64,000 bases of DNA. It comes from Hyphomonadaceae bacterium UBA1933 (GTDB lineage: Bacteria; Pseudomonadota; Alphaproteobacteria; Caulobacterales; Aquidulcibacteraceae). Shown piece after piece: positions 53,045 through 61,665 of the stretch. Position numbers and translations under genes: made by a program. The notes under the pieces were generated by a model. The model was not told the origin of the DNA and made no database searches. It saw nothing but the letters and a program-made list of their open reading frames with translations. Positions within the stretch are counted from its first letter, which is position 1. The number at the start of each line of letters is the position of its first letter. The stretch lies in the NCBI GenBank assembly GCA_002337085.1, contig DDFH01000004.1, forward strand, positions 1 to 64,000, given 5' to 3'.

Positions 53045-54005
53045 TGTTCCAATAAATATCATGTTATTCGTCTTGCTATTGTTAATAATGGCAGGCTCTT
53101 TGTTCATTGGCAAAGTTAATGTCCCATTTTCGGAATGGCTTTCGGGTGATTTAAACTCATTAATTATAACCGAACTTCGCGCCCCACGAACAATTATTGG
53201 CGCGATTATTGGCGCAGGACTTGGCATGTCTGGCGCAGCGATGCAGGGATATTTGCGTAACCCACTTGCCGACCCTGGCATTTTTGGGGTTTCCTCAAGC
53301 GCTGCATTGGGTGCAGTGGCATCATTATTTTTTGGCTATACGGCATCGGTATATATTTTGCCATTTTTTGCACTTGGCGGTGCGGCAATTGGGATGGCAT
53401 TACTGGCACTGCTTGCTGGACGGCAAGGAAGTTTAATCATGTTCACCCTTGCTGGTATTATTATTTCAAGCCTAACCGGTGCGCTAACCTCATTACTTAT
53501 CAGCCTTGCACCCAATCCATTTGTGTCGGGGGAAATTGTAAAATGGCTTATGGGGGCTTTAACTGATCGCTCTTGGGATGATGTTAAAATTGCACTCCCG
53601 CTCGTAATAATTGGGATGGGCGTTTTAACTTTTAGCGGTAAAAGCCTTGATGCCCTAACCTTGGGGGAAAATACCGCCAAATCAATGGGTGTTAATATGC
53701 CACAATTACAATGGATATTAATTATAGGCGTTGGTTTATGTGTTGGTGCCTCAGTGGCAGTTGCAGGGATTATCGGCTTTGTCGGGCTTGTTGTTCCGCA
53801 TTTAATGCGCCCTTTTGTTGGTCATAAGCCATCATCAGTCCTATTGCCTTCTGCACTTGCGGGGGCAATTTTGGTGGTGGCGGCCGACTGCCTTGTGCGC
53901 AGCCTACCATCAATCACTGAATTGCGCCTAGGGATTGCCATGTCATTACTTGGCGCACCATTCTTTTTGATGCTTTTATTCAAAATGCGTCGCAACATAA
54001 TATGA
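53034..54005 (+). CDS. btuC: Cobalamin ABC transporter permease (FecCD/BtuC family)
   Basis: A 323-residue permease with about ten membrane segments of the FecCD family. Typical motifs are LRAPRTIIGAIIGAGLGMSGA, GYLRNPLADPGIFGVSSSAA, GFVGLVVPHLMRPFVG (the coupling region) and LRLGIAMSLLGAPFFL at the end. It works as a dimer with the ATPase encoded next. It overlaps btuF by 11 bases, and the next gene begins just after its stop. Confidence 0.9.
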   Translation: MKNNVPINIMLFVLLLLIMAGSLFIGKVNVPFSEWLSGDLNSLIITELRAPRTIIGAIIGAGLGMSGAAMQGYLRNPLADPGIFGVSSSAALGAVASLFFGYTASVYILPFFALGGAAIGMALLALLAGRQGSLIMFTLAGIIISSLTGALTSLLISLAPNPFVSGEIVKWLMGALTDRSWDDVKIALPLVIIGMGVLTFSGKSLDALTLGENTAKSMGVNMPQLQWILIIGVGLCVGASVAVAGIIGFVGLVVPHLMRPFVGHKPSSVLLPSALAGAILVVAADCLVRSLPSITELRLGIAMSLLGAPFFLMLLFKMRRNII

Positions 54006-54016
54006 TGGGGGATAGA

Positions 54017-54775
54017 ATGATTGAATTTAAAGACCTGTCATTAAAAATTGGCGAGCATCACATTCTAAACCACCTTTGCGGCGCAATCCCAAAGGGAAAA
54101 GTCACTGTCATTTTGGGTGCAAATGGTGCAGGCAAATCAAGCCTTTTGAAATCCATTGCCTCGATAATAAAACCAAGCGTTGGTGAGATTTATATCGATA
54201 AAACCCCAATTACCGCAATAAAACCCAATGAACGGGCGCGCAAAATTGGTTTTTTAGAGCAGAATGGCGATATTCACTGGGATGTGAATGTTTCAACCTT
54301 GGTTGAAATGGGCTGCCTTGTTAATGGCAATAATACGCAAAGTAATTCCGAAGCAATCTATGATGCATTGACCATAACTGATACGTTGCACCTAAAAGAC
54401 AAAATTGCATCAAAATTATCAGGTGGTGAAAAATCCCGCGTTTTATTGGCACGAGTTTTGGCGGGAAAGCCTGAATATATCCTTGCCGATGAGCCTTTGG
54501 CGGCACTTGATCCCGCGCACCAGCTTGATACGCTTGCAAATTTTCGTGATATTGCCGCTCGTGGGGTTGGGATTGCGATTGTTTTACACGACCTTACCTA
54601 TGCCGCACGTATTGCCGATGAAATCATCATGATGAAGAACGGGATTATTATACAAAAAGGCAATATCAATAGTGTTTTAACCCCACAAATTATTGAAGAA
54701 ACATATGGTGTCAGAGTAAAAATCACTGAAAGTGATAATGGCTTTAAAATTATAACCCCATTTTCGCGAATATAA
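54017..54775 (+). CDS. btuD: Cobalamin ABC transporter ATPase
   Basis: A 252-residue ATPase. Walker A is GANGAGKSS, the signature is LSGGEKSRVLLARVL, Walker B is YILADEP followed by LAALD, and the switch His is in VLHDL. I start at the ATG at 54017, which has GGGGGA five bases upstream; an ATG at 54002 overlapping the permease stop would add five residues. It completes the btuBFCD set. Confidence 0.9.
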   Translation: MIEFKDLSLKIGEHHILNHLCGAIPKGKVTVILGANGAGKSSLLKSIASIIKPSVGEIYIDKTPITAIKPNERARKIGFLEQNGDIHWDVNVSTLVEMGCLVNGNNTQSNSEAIYDALTITDTLHLKDKIASKLSGGEKSRVLLARVLAGKPEYILADEPLAALDPAHQLDTLANFRDIAARGVGIAIVLHDLTYAARIADEIIMMKNGIIIQKGNINSVLTPQIIEETYGVRVKITESDNGFKIITPFSRI

Positions 54776-54804
54776 CCTATAATATAGGCAATAATGAAGG
54801 ATTG

Positions 54805-54835
54805 CGCATTAACCCTATTTTTAATGCGTCAATTT
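54805..54835 (+). terminator. Terminator after the btu operon
   Basis: CGCATTAA (54805-54812) pairs with TTAATGCG (54821-54828) around an eight-base loop, followed by TCAATTTTT. Located 30 bases after the ATPase stop. Confidence 0.7.
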
Positions 54836-54921
54836 TTCACAATATCCCCTCTCGACCTGATTGGTAAAGTTGTATATACCATGCCACAATATAGAAATTC
54901 ATAATATTCATCGGAGTGGAA

Positions 54922-55356
54922 ATGCACATTACCCAATATACTAATTATGCCCTGCGGGTTTTGATGTATCTTGATTGTAATCGAGGGCCGGCGCGCATTA
55001 TTGATATTGCTGAGCGTCACCAAATTTCGCGCAATCATTTAATCAAAATCGTGCAACAATTAGGGAAGCATGGTTATGTTAACACCACACGCGGTAAAGG
55101 TGGTGGCGTTGCGCTTGCCCGCCCTGCAAACGAAATTAATGTGGGGGAGATTGTTCGCCTTACCGAAGATAGCTTAAATTTGCTTGAATGCTTTGGCGAT
55201 GTTGATTCAAAATGTAAATTGAAAAATGTTTGCCGCCTGCAAACCCTATTTGCCAAGGCGCTAAAAGGGTTCTTTGACGTTTTAGACGAGGCAACCATTG
55301 CCGATATTTCGGCAAATCGCAAAGAAATTCTCGCGGCACTTGGTATGGCGGCATAG
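54922..55356 (+). CDS. Rrf2-family regulator, NsrR-like
   Basis: A 144-residue winged-helix protein of the Rrf2 family. It begins MHITQYTNYALRVLMYL, as NsrR does, with the recognition helix in ISRNHLIKIVQQLGK and a GGVALARP wing. Three cysteines near residues 91-105 (ECFGDVDSKC then NVC) fit the cluster ligands of NsrR, an iron-sulfur sensor of nitric oxide. GGAG precedes the ATG by five bases. No nitric oxide detoxification gene is adjacent, so the regulon is unknown. Confidence 0.85.
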   Translation: MHITQYTNYALRVLMYLDCNRGPARIIDIAERHQISRNHLIKIVQQLGKHGYVNTTRGKGGGVALARPANEINVGEIVRLTEDSLNLLECFGDVDSKCKLKNVCRLQTLFAKALKGFFDVLDEATIADISANRKEILAALGMAA

Positions 55357-55380
55357 CTACGAATCTGCGTAAATGGGCTA

Positions 55381-55785
55381 ATGAAATTTAACGAACCACG
55401 CACGGGCGCCGGGGCGGCAATTATTGATGGCGCCAAAATACTTCTTATTAAACGAGTAAAGGAACCAGAGGCTTTTCACTGGGGCTTACCTGGCGGGAAA
55501 ATAGATTTATTTGAAACCGCAGAAGACGCAATCATTCGCGAAGTCAAAGAAGAAACTGACCTTGACTTGAAAGAACCATTTTTACTGTGCATTTCAGATT
55601 TAATTGACCAAGACATTGGTTATCACTGGATTTCACCAATCTATCTTTTTGCTGAATATTCTGGCATACCAAAAATTATGGAGCCTGAAAAACACCTTGA
55701 TTTAGGTTGGTTTGATATTGATGCACTTCCGCAGCCGATTACCAAAGCAGTTAGCGATGCAATAGCCGCTTTAAAGGAAAAATAA
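55381..55785 (+). CDS. Nudix hydrolase
   Basis: A 134-residue hydrolase of diphosphates linked to another group. The Nudix box is complete: GGKIDLFETAEDAII followed by REVKEET, matching GX5EX7REUXEEXGU with a relaxed end. The start of the fold reads GAAIIDGAKILLIKR. The substrate cannot be told. It overlaps the next gene by one base (TAATG), and both may form a small operon downstream of the Rrf2 regulator, whose stop is 24 bases away. Confidence 0.9.
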   Translation: MKFNEPRTGAGAAIIDGAKILLIKRVKEPEAFHWGLPGGKIDLFETAEDAIIREVKEETDLDLKEPFLLCISDLIDQDIGYHWISPIYLFAEYSGIPKIMEPEKHLDLGWFDIDALPQPITKAVSDAIAALKEK

Positions 55786-56069
55786 TGGCATTTGGCAAAA
55801 ATGTTGAAATCTATATTGATGAGCCAATAATTCTTGAAGATGCACTTGATGCCATAAAAAAACTTGCCGTTGCCTCAATAAAAGAAGAAGGCTGTTTATG
55901 GTTCAAATTCGCCCAAAATAAAGAAGACCCACGCCATATATTTATGTGGGAAGTGTTTAAAGATTTGGATTCATTCAAAGAACATCACAAACAGCAACAC
56001 ACAATTAACTTTATTGAACAAAAATTATTCCGTAAAATCGCCTCAATAAATCTTGATGTTGATTTCTAA
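55785..56069 (+). CDS. ABM-domain protein (quinol monooxygenase-like)
   Basis: A 94-residue protein of the antibiotic biosynthesis monooxygenase (ABM) dimeric alpha-beta barrel fold. The pattern EEGCLWFKFAQNKEDP and FMWEVFKDLDSFKEHHK, with the late His pair, is characteristic. Members act on quinols or small aromatic compounds, but many have unknown roles. The start ATG overlaps the Nudix stop, so translation is coupled. Confidence 0.85.
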   Translation: MAFGKNVEIYIDEPIILEDALDAIKKLAVASIKEEGCLWFKFAQNKEDPRHIFMWEVFKDLDSFKEHHKQQHTINFIEQKLFRKIASINLDVDF

Positions 56070-56103
56070 TAATAAATAAAACCAACACAAATGGTATAAT
56101 ATA

Positions 56104-56445
56104 ATGATTCAGGCACAAACAATTTTCCTTTTATTGCTTTCAAATATTTTCATGACTTTTGCATGGTATGGTCATTTAAAATTTAAAACCGCGCCAATTG
56201 CAATTGTTATATTGCTGTCTTGGTTGATTGCGTTTTTTGAATATTGCCTACAAGTTCCCGCCAACCGTCTCGGCTCAAATGTTATGAGTGCGGCGCAATT
56301 AAAAGCCATTCAAGAAGTTCTTACGCTTTCGGTATTTGTCGTTTTTTCAATATATTATCTTAAACAACCAATAAGCTGGAATATATTGGCGGGATTTATC
56401 CTTATTGGCGCGGGGGCAATGTTGATATTCAAACCTTGGCCATAA
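56104..56445 (+). CDS. DMT-superfamily protein, DUF486
   Basis: A 113-residue membrane protein with four hydrophobic segments. The DUF486 signatures are FMTFAWYGHLKF at the first segment, EYCLQVPANRLG in the middle and the GFILIGAG end. Family members resemble small multidrug-resistance proteins, but transport is not shown. It is 34 bases after the ABM gene and ends before a terminator. Confidence 0.9.
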   Translation: MIQAQTIFLLLLSNIFMTFAWYGHLKFKTAPIAIVILLSWLIAFFEYCLQVPANRLGSNVMSAAQLKAIQEVLTLSVFVVFSIYYLKQPISWNILAGFILIGAGAMLIFKPWP

Positions 56446-56471
56446 AGATTAAGTGCATAAGATAAAATGAT

Positions 56472-56496
56472 AAAAGGGCGCATAAAGCGCCCTTTT
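56472..56496. terminator. Bidirectional terminator between DUF486 gene and TonB receptor
   Basis: AAAAGGGCGC pairs with GCGCCCTTTT around an ATAAA loop. It lies between convergent genes, and both strands have T-runs at the stem end. Confidence 0.9.
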
Positions 56497-56498
56497 CG

Positions 56499-58577
56499 TT
56501 AGAATTTATATTTTATACCAAACCGCAACTGTCGCGGTTCAGAAATGTGATAAACAATATCATCAACGCCCTCTGCTGGCTCACCTTGCAGACGTGTGGT
56601 GTAATAATAATCAATGTCATGCCCTTTTGAATCAAAGGCATTTAATAATTCCAAAATAAATTCCATTTTTGAATGGGTTGCATATGATGCCCGCAAATTA
56701 ACCATTGTTGACGATTTACCATAAACACTTTTATCTTCTGAAAGATTACGTTTGCCAAGATAGCGAACCCGTGCGCCAAAATTATAATGGTCAAACATTG
56801 TGGTAACACCAAATTCAGCAGAGGATTTTATTGCCCCCGGAATTCCATTCTCTGTGACGGGAACACCTTTCAACTTGCCTTCATTGGTGGCATAAACCCC
56901 ATCAATTGCCAACCATTGTTTAGGTCGCCAAAAGCCAGTCACCTCAACCCCATTACGCTTGCCGCCATTGGTTGGCACAACCTCACCGGCATCGGCGGCA
57001 TAAACAAGCTCGGAATCAATTTCGCTTTGCCAGACATCGGCGGTTAGGATTAATCCACGCCGCTCATAACGCGCACCTATTTCCTGCATATGGCCTTTTA
57101 CAAGACCGGGTGCAGGGTCGGTTGGATTGGTAACGCCACGCGCATCATTGGAATGAAATCCTTCACCCCAATTGGCATAAAGCGCAATTTGTTGATTAAG
57201 GCGGTATTTAAGCCCGACTTTGGGTGAAACAATCTGATCATCGACTTTGTTTGACCATGAATTGCCGCTCTTGCCATGGCTTTCAAATTTATAAAAATCA
57301 CCACGCAAACCTAATAACATCTCAAGCTTGTCGGTGATTTTTAAATTTGCTTCACTATAAAACCCCAAAGAGCCTTCTTTGACGGCAAAACGCGCCTTAT
57401 TATAATCAACAATTCCATTAATCGCATGGTCAAGCCCGATATCAGATATGTCATCATACCGCCCTTCAACGCCGCTGGTTAATGTAAATCTATCATTTAT
57501 TGTAAAAATCTTTTCTGCCCGCCCGCCAATGGCATTCAAAGATTCGAATTGGCGGATTTCATCACCATCAACGGGATTATCAAGATAGAATGTGAAGTTT
57601 GATAATAGGTGCCAATTATAATGCTGCAACCACGCGGTTACTTTCCAATCAGCACCATAAAGTCCACCTGTTAAAACCTGTCTTGAAGTGCGACCAAACA
57701 GATTTTTATCAAGGCTATCATATGGTGAATTTAAAGTAGTGCCGACCGCACGTGATGGGATTTGGTCGGTTGGATACCAGCTTGCATCATAGGTATTAAG
57801 TGCGATTTTAAACTTACCAAAACGGGTTGGCTGGGAATATTTTATTAGGCTTGAAAAGCCATCAAAATCTTCCTTTACTGTCCATGGGCCATCTTGATGT
57901 TTGTATTGCCCGAGAACAAGCAAATCGCCATCACCAATTTTAAACGAACTTCCGCCAACCACACGGCTATAATCATATGTTCCATATTCGGCGGTTATGA
58001 ATGGGTCTAATATATCAAGTGTGGTAATTGCCGCCCGACCAGTAAAATTAAAATCACCGGCATCGGCACGATATGGCCCTTTGCGATATTCAACATAACC
58101 AACTGATTCAGGGATTAGTCCATTAACATCAAGGTAGCCCTGCCCATGCCCATGGGTTAGAAAATTAACCGGAAAATCGTCAATCACGGCTGCGAAATCA
58201 GTGCCGTGATCAAGGTTAAAGCCACGAAGGAAATATTGGTTTGCCTTGCCCCCGCCAGAGTGCTGGGTTGCGATAAGCCCAGGGACAGCCTCCAAAATCT
58301 CACCGGGGCGTAAAATTGGGCGCGCCCGCAATTCCGAACCACTTACCCGCCCTTCTGATGCCGAAACTGCGGTTTCAATGCGCCGCTCAGCGCGGCCGAA
58401 AACAATTACCACTTCTGGATTATGGGCGTGGTTTTGCGGGCTTATTTCGTCCTTTGTATTGTCATTTTTAACTTCTGCCGCATATGAAGATTCGGCAAAC
58501 AAAAGCGCAGAAGTTGATATTGTCGATGCCAGCATGATTGCAGCACCTTTTTTAAAAGATGGAATATTTTTAAACAT
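56499..58577 (-). CDS. TonB-dependent outer-membrane receptor
   Basis: A 692-residue receptor. Signal peptide about 1-33 (SSYAAE), TonB-box-like PEVVIVFGR near 54-62, plug domain about 70-180 with GGGKANQYFLRGFNLDHGTDF, and a beta-barrel ending RFGIKYKF. A His-rich NFLTHGHGQGYLD segment lies in the plug; the upstream partner and this His run hint at a metal substrate such as copper, but that is speculative. It is the second gene after a small membrane protein gene, 53 bases apart. Confidence 0.88.
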   Translation of the reverse strand: MFKNIPSFKKGAAIMLASTISTSALLFAESSYAAEVKNDNTKDEISPQNHAHNPEVVIVFGRAERRIETAVSASEGRVSGSELRARPILRPGEILEAVPGLIATQHSGGGKANQYFLRGFNLDHGTDFAAVIDDFPVNFLTHGHGQGYLDVNGLIPESVGYVEYRKGPYRADAGDFNFTGRAAITTLDILDPFITAEYGTYDYSRVVGGSSFKIGDGDLLVLGQYKHQDGPWTVKEDFDGFSSLIKYSQPTRFGKFKIALNTYDASWYPTDQIPSRAVGTTLNSPYDSLDKNLFGRTSRQVLTGGLYGADWKVTAWLQHYNWHLLSNFTFYLDNPVDGDEIRQFESLNAIGGRAEKIFTINDRFTLTSGVEGRYDDISDIGLDHAINGIVDYNKARFAVKEGSLGFYSEANLKITDKLEMLLGLRGDFYKFESHGKSGNSWSNKVDDQIVSPKVGLKYRLNQQIALYANWGEGFHSNDARGVTNPTDPAPGLVKGHMQEIGARYERRGLILTADVWQSEIDSELVYAADAGEVVPTNGGKRNGVEVTGFWRPKQWLAIDGVYATNEGKLKGVPVTENGIPGAIKSSAEFGVTTMFDHYNFGARVRYLGKRNLSEDKSVYGKSSTMVNLRASYATHSKMEFILELLNAFDSKGHDIDYYYTTRLQGEPAEGVDDIVYHISEPRQLRFGIKYKF

Positions 58578-58630
58578 GATAAATCCTATAACAAATATCG
58601 CCTTAAGAGGCTAAGAAACAATGAAATTTG

Positions 58631-59071
58631 TTATAGTGTTTGCGGCGGCCCCGTTTGTGGGGGTGGCGGCGATGCAATATTTTGCAGCAATCCTGAGCAA
58701 TAACAAAAGCTATAAATCGGGGCATTAAAGATTGCCGGAATAAATATCACAAAGCCAATATAATCGCGTGTAATAAAGGCGATTTTTACAATATTATTGG
58801 CAGGGTCTAATTTACTGGTTGCTTTTTTATCGCCAGTTTTGTGTAGGGCAGTAAAGTTATGGTCAAATACAACGATTGAGTAAAGTTTCAAAAACTCCTC
58901 AAAACCGCCGCGTCCATCACTTTTGCTAAAAGTTGCCAATGGCTGTGGGTTATTGGCATAACCAATTTCAAACCCTTGGGGAACGATAAGGCGAACCAAT
59001 ATCGCAAGGGCAAGAAATAATTTCACCGCCCGACATCGAAAACCAAATGATTTCACCGACAAACCAACCAT
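58631..59071 (-). CDS. Small membrane protein, possibly DUF2946-like
   Basis: A 146-residue protein with an N-terminal hydrophobic segment (about 17-35, FLALAILVRLIVPQGFEIG) and a late hydrophobic stretch followed by a CYC motif and a Pro-rich tail (PPPPQTGPPQ). This shape recalls DUF2946 proteins found next to TonB-dependent metal receptors, but I cannot confirm family membership. The start is uncertain: a predicted promoter ends so close to the ATG at 59071 that the mRNA would be leaderless, and later GTG codons could be used. Confidence 0.5.
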   Translation of the reverse strand: MVGLSVKSFGFRCRAVKLFLALAILVRLIVPQGFEIGYANNPQPLATFSKSDGRGGFEEFLKLYSIVVFDHNFTALHKTGDKKATSKLDPANNIVKIAFITRDYIGFVIFIPAIFNAPIYSFCYCSGLLQNIASPPPPQTGPPQTL

Positions 59072-59076
59072 ATTTT

Positions 59077-59105
59077 TTTATAGAACAAGCCCTATAAAAA
59101 CACAA
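59077..59105 (-). promoter_or_regulatory. Promoter with inverted repeat over the -10 box
   Basis: On the minus strand TTGTGT and TATAAA are separated by 17 bases. TTTTTATAG and CTATAAAAA form 9-bp arms with an eight-base gap, one arm covering the -10 box, as in a repressor operator. The predicted start of transcription is at the annotated ATG of the downstream small membrane protein. Confidence 0.5.
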
Positions 59106-59131
59106 TTATGGCGGGGATTATGCCGCACCTA

Positions 59132-59701
59132 TCATTTAAAGAATTGCTTGCGATTTTCGCGCCACTCTTCACGGTTTTGCCCCCACGCATCAACATCAAG
59201 ATGGGAATAAGGTGCGGGCAATTGGGTTTTACCTAAATTGGTTGAACCAAGGCGCTTGGCAATATTTTGTGACGGTACATTATCCGGTGCAATACAATGG
59301 ATTAATTTATCCCAACCCAAAACATCAAAGGCATAATCCATGGTTGCCACTGCTGCCTCACGGGCATAACCCTTACCTTGTGCAGCCTTGTTTAGACCCC
59401 AACCAACCTCATGCTCTGGCCAGCCATAGGGATGAATTGGGCCAATACGCCCCAACCATTCGCCAGTTTCTTTTTCAATCAGGCAGAACATGGAAAAACC
59501 CCACATATGCCATGAGCCAGCAAGTGCATTAAAGGTGCGCCATGCAACCGCCTTTGGCTGAATACCGCCCAAAAATTTCATCACATCTTCATCGGCGTGC
59601 ATTTCGGCAAAAGCATCAAAATCTTGCTTGACCGGTGGGCGCAAATAAAGACGTTCGGTTTCAAGTGTCGGCCCTAAAGGGGAAGTTTTAATTATTGTCA
59701 T
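59132..59701 (-). CDS. GNAT-family N-acetyltransferase (RimJ/RimL-like)
   Basis: A 189-residue acetyltransferase: LETERLYLRPP at the start, the acetyl-CoA loop AAQGKGYAREA near residue 110, and NVPSQNIAKRLG as the C-terminal motif. It is a paralogue of the GNAT at 31438-31941. Its start overlaps the end of the next GNAT gene upstream by 14 bases, so it is the third gene of an aroA-GNAT-GNAT operon. The substrate is unknown. Confidence 0.87.
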   Translation of the reverse strand: MTIIKTSPLGPTLETERLYLRPPVKQDFDAFAEMHADEDVMKFLGGIQPKAVAWRTFNALAGSWHMWGFSMFCLIEKETGEWLGRIGPIHPYGWPEHEVGWGLNKAAQGKGYAREAAVATMDYAFDVLGWDKLIHCIAPDNVPSQNIAKRLGSTNLGKTQLPAPYSHLDVDAWGQNREEWRENRKQFFK

Positions 59702-60221
59702 ATTTCAAATACCAAATTTCAACATTATGCCCTTGTAATGCTTCGGGCACTTTTTCTGTACCAATATTATATGCCCCAAGTTTTTCGGCAAGGCGCACAG
59801 AAGGAGTATTAAGCGGATTGATGCAGAAATAAAATTCATTCCAACCCAATTCACTGAAGCACCATTCAATCACTCTTTTAATACTTTCAAGGGCATAACC
59901 TTTGCCTTGAAATGGTGGCGATATCGCCCAACCTAATTCACCAAATTCAGAAGTCGCACGGGGTGCAACACCGGATTGACCAATCCATTCATTGGTTTCT
60001 TTTAAAAAAACTGAAAAGAAGCCAAAACCTTTATCATGAAAGAAATCGCGATAAAGCGCAAAGCGTTTCACCGCTGTATCATAATCTAATACACCGCCCA
60101 TATATTTTTTATATTCTTCATCTGCTTGATGTTTCAGAAATTGTTCAAAATCTTCATCGGCAAAGGGTTTTAAAATAAGGCGTTCGGTTTCAAGGACTAT
60201 TTCCATATTATTATGCTTCAT
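59688..60221 (-). CDS. GNAT-family N-acetyltransferase
   Basis: A 177-residue acetyltransferase of the Acetyltransf_3 type: VLETERLILKPF, then PPFQGKGYALESIKRV near residue 105 and NTPSVRLAEKLG. It overlaps aroA by 11 bases and the following GNAT by 14. An internal ATG five codons in (MEIVLETERL) is an alternative start. It differs clearly from the other two GNATs of the window in the middle region. Confidence 0.87.
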   Translation of the reverse strand: MKHNNMEIVLETERLILKPFADEDFEQFLKHQADEEYKKYMGGVLDYDTAVKRFALYRDFFHDKGFGFFSVFLKETNEWIGQSGVAPRATSEFGELGWAISPPFQGKGYALESIKRVIEWCFSELGWNEFYFCINPLNTPSVRLAEKLGAYNIGTEKVPEALQGHNVEIWYLKYDNN

Positions 60222-61545
60222 GGTTCACAATGCTTGCGCCTAATTCGGTCATTAATTCGGTGAAGTTCGGGAATGAGGTTTTAATCATTTCCGCCTCATC
60301 TACCTGTACCGCCTCTTTCGCAGCAGTACCAAACACCAAGAAAGACATGGCAATACGGTGGTCACCATGCGTGGTGATTGAAACCCCACCATTTGGTTTA
60401 TTATTTGCGCCTTTGCCATTTACAACAAGCATTTCAGGGCCTTCTTCAACATCAACACCACATGCAGTTAAGCCATCCGCCATTAATTTGATACGGTCAC
60501 TTTCTTTCACGCGCAATTCACCAATACCATCCATAATGGTTTGACCATTTGCAAACGCCGCTGCAACCGCAAGAATTGGGTATTCATCAATCATTGATGG
60601 CGCACGCTCTTTGGGAACATTTATTCCTTTTAATTCAGAATATATTGCGCGAATGTCGGCAATACGTTCGCCAGCAATAAGACGTTCATTATAAATTTCT
60701 AGGTTTGCACCCATTTCTTTTAGGCATTCAAAAATACCTGCACGCAATGGGTTAATCATAACATTTTCAATTGTTACATCCGACCCTTCGGTGATTAGTG
60801 ACGCAACCACCAAAAATGCCGCCGATGATGGATCCCCTGGAACAAGAACTTCTGTTCCTTGCAAAACTGCTTTGCCTTTTACGGAGGCACAAAGACCTTG
60901 TTGGTGATCCTCTATGGTTACATCGACGCCAAAGGCACGAAGCATATTTTCGGTATGGTCGCGCGATGGTTTTTTCTCAATAACTGATGTGACACCATCG
61001 GCACGAAGACCGCATAAAAGAATCGCACTTTTCACCTGTGCCGAGCCTTTGGTGGAAAAATATTCAATTGGCTTCACCTCATTTGTGCCAATAACTACAC
61101 ATGGCAAAAGGCCGTTTTCACGCATTTGGTATTTGACCCCCATCTGCGCAAGTGGATCTAGAATCCGTGCCATTGGGCGCGAACGCAATGAATTATCACC
61201 TGTAAAAAACGAATTTATTGGATATGAGCCAGCAACACCCATTGTTAAACGAACACCCGTTCCGGCATTACCAAAATCAATGAAATCATTTGGCTCTTGA
61301 AAGCCTTTCTCGCCCAAACCGCCGATTTCCCAATGCCCATCACCCAATTGGCACACGTCTGCACCAAATGCTTTCATAGCTTTTGCGGTTGATAAAATAT
61401 CGGCACCTTCCAATAGTCCAGAGATTTTTGTTACGCCTTCGGCCATTGCACCCAAAATGAGTGAACGGTGTGAAATTGACTTATCGCCCGGGGCATTAAC
61501 TGTTCCAATTAAACGGTTAGTCGGGCTAGCAATTAGGTAAGACAA
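60211..61545 (-). CDS. aroA: 3-phosphoshikimate 1-carboxyvinyltransferase (EPSP synthase)
   Basis: A 444-residue shikimate-pathway enzyme joining PEP to shikimate-3-phosphate. Visible are PGDKSISHRSLIL, GNAGTGVRLTMG, RSRPMARILDPL, SAQVKSAILL, PGDPSSAAFLVV, DEYPILAVAAAFA, LRVKESDR and GDHRIAMSF. The overall sequence resembles class II enzymes such as CP4, but it has Gly where CP4 has Ala in the NAxTG motif. The start is TTG at 61545 with AAGGA seven bases upstream; a TTG five codons earlier has no such site. It heads an operon with two GNAT genes. Confidence 0.95.
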   Translation of the reverse strand: MSYLIASPTNRLIGTVNAPGDKSISHRSLILGAMAEGVTKISGLLEGADILSTAKAMKAFGADVCQLGDGHWEIGGLGEKGFQEPNDFIDFGNAGTGVRLTMGVAGSYPINSFFTGDNSLRSRPMARILDPLAQMGVKYQMRENGLLPCVVIGTNEVKPIEYFSTKGSAQVKSAILLCGLRADGVTSVIEKKPSRDHTENMLRAFGVDVTIEDHQQGLCASVKGKAVLQGTEVLVPGDPSSAAFLVVASLITEGSDVTIENVMINPLRAGIFECLKEMGANLEIYNERLIAGERIADIRAIYSELKGINVPKERAPSMIDEYPILAVAAAFANGQTIMDGIGELRVKESDRIKLMADGLTACGVDVEEGPEMLVVNGKGANNKPNGGVSITTHGDHRIAMSFLVFGTAAKEAVQVDEAEMIKTSFPNFTELMTELGASIVNHEA

Positions 61546-61665
61546 GTGTTTTTCCTTCAATTTTTAATGTTAACTGCAAAAAATACAGTAAAAATAGCAT
61601 AGTGGTTTTGACTTATCATATTAAGCATGGCAAGCGACTTTTCATAAAAATTGGAGCAAATACCA

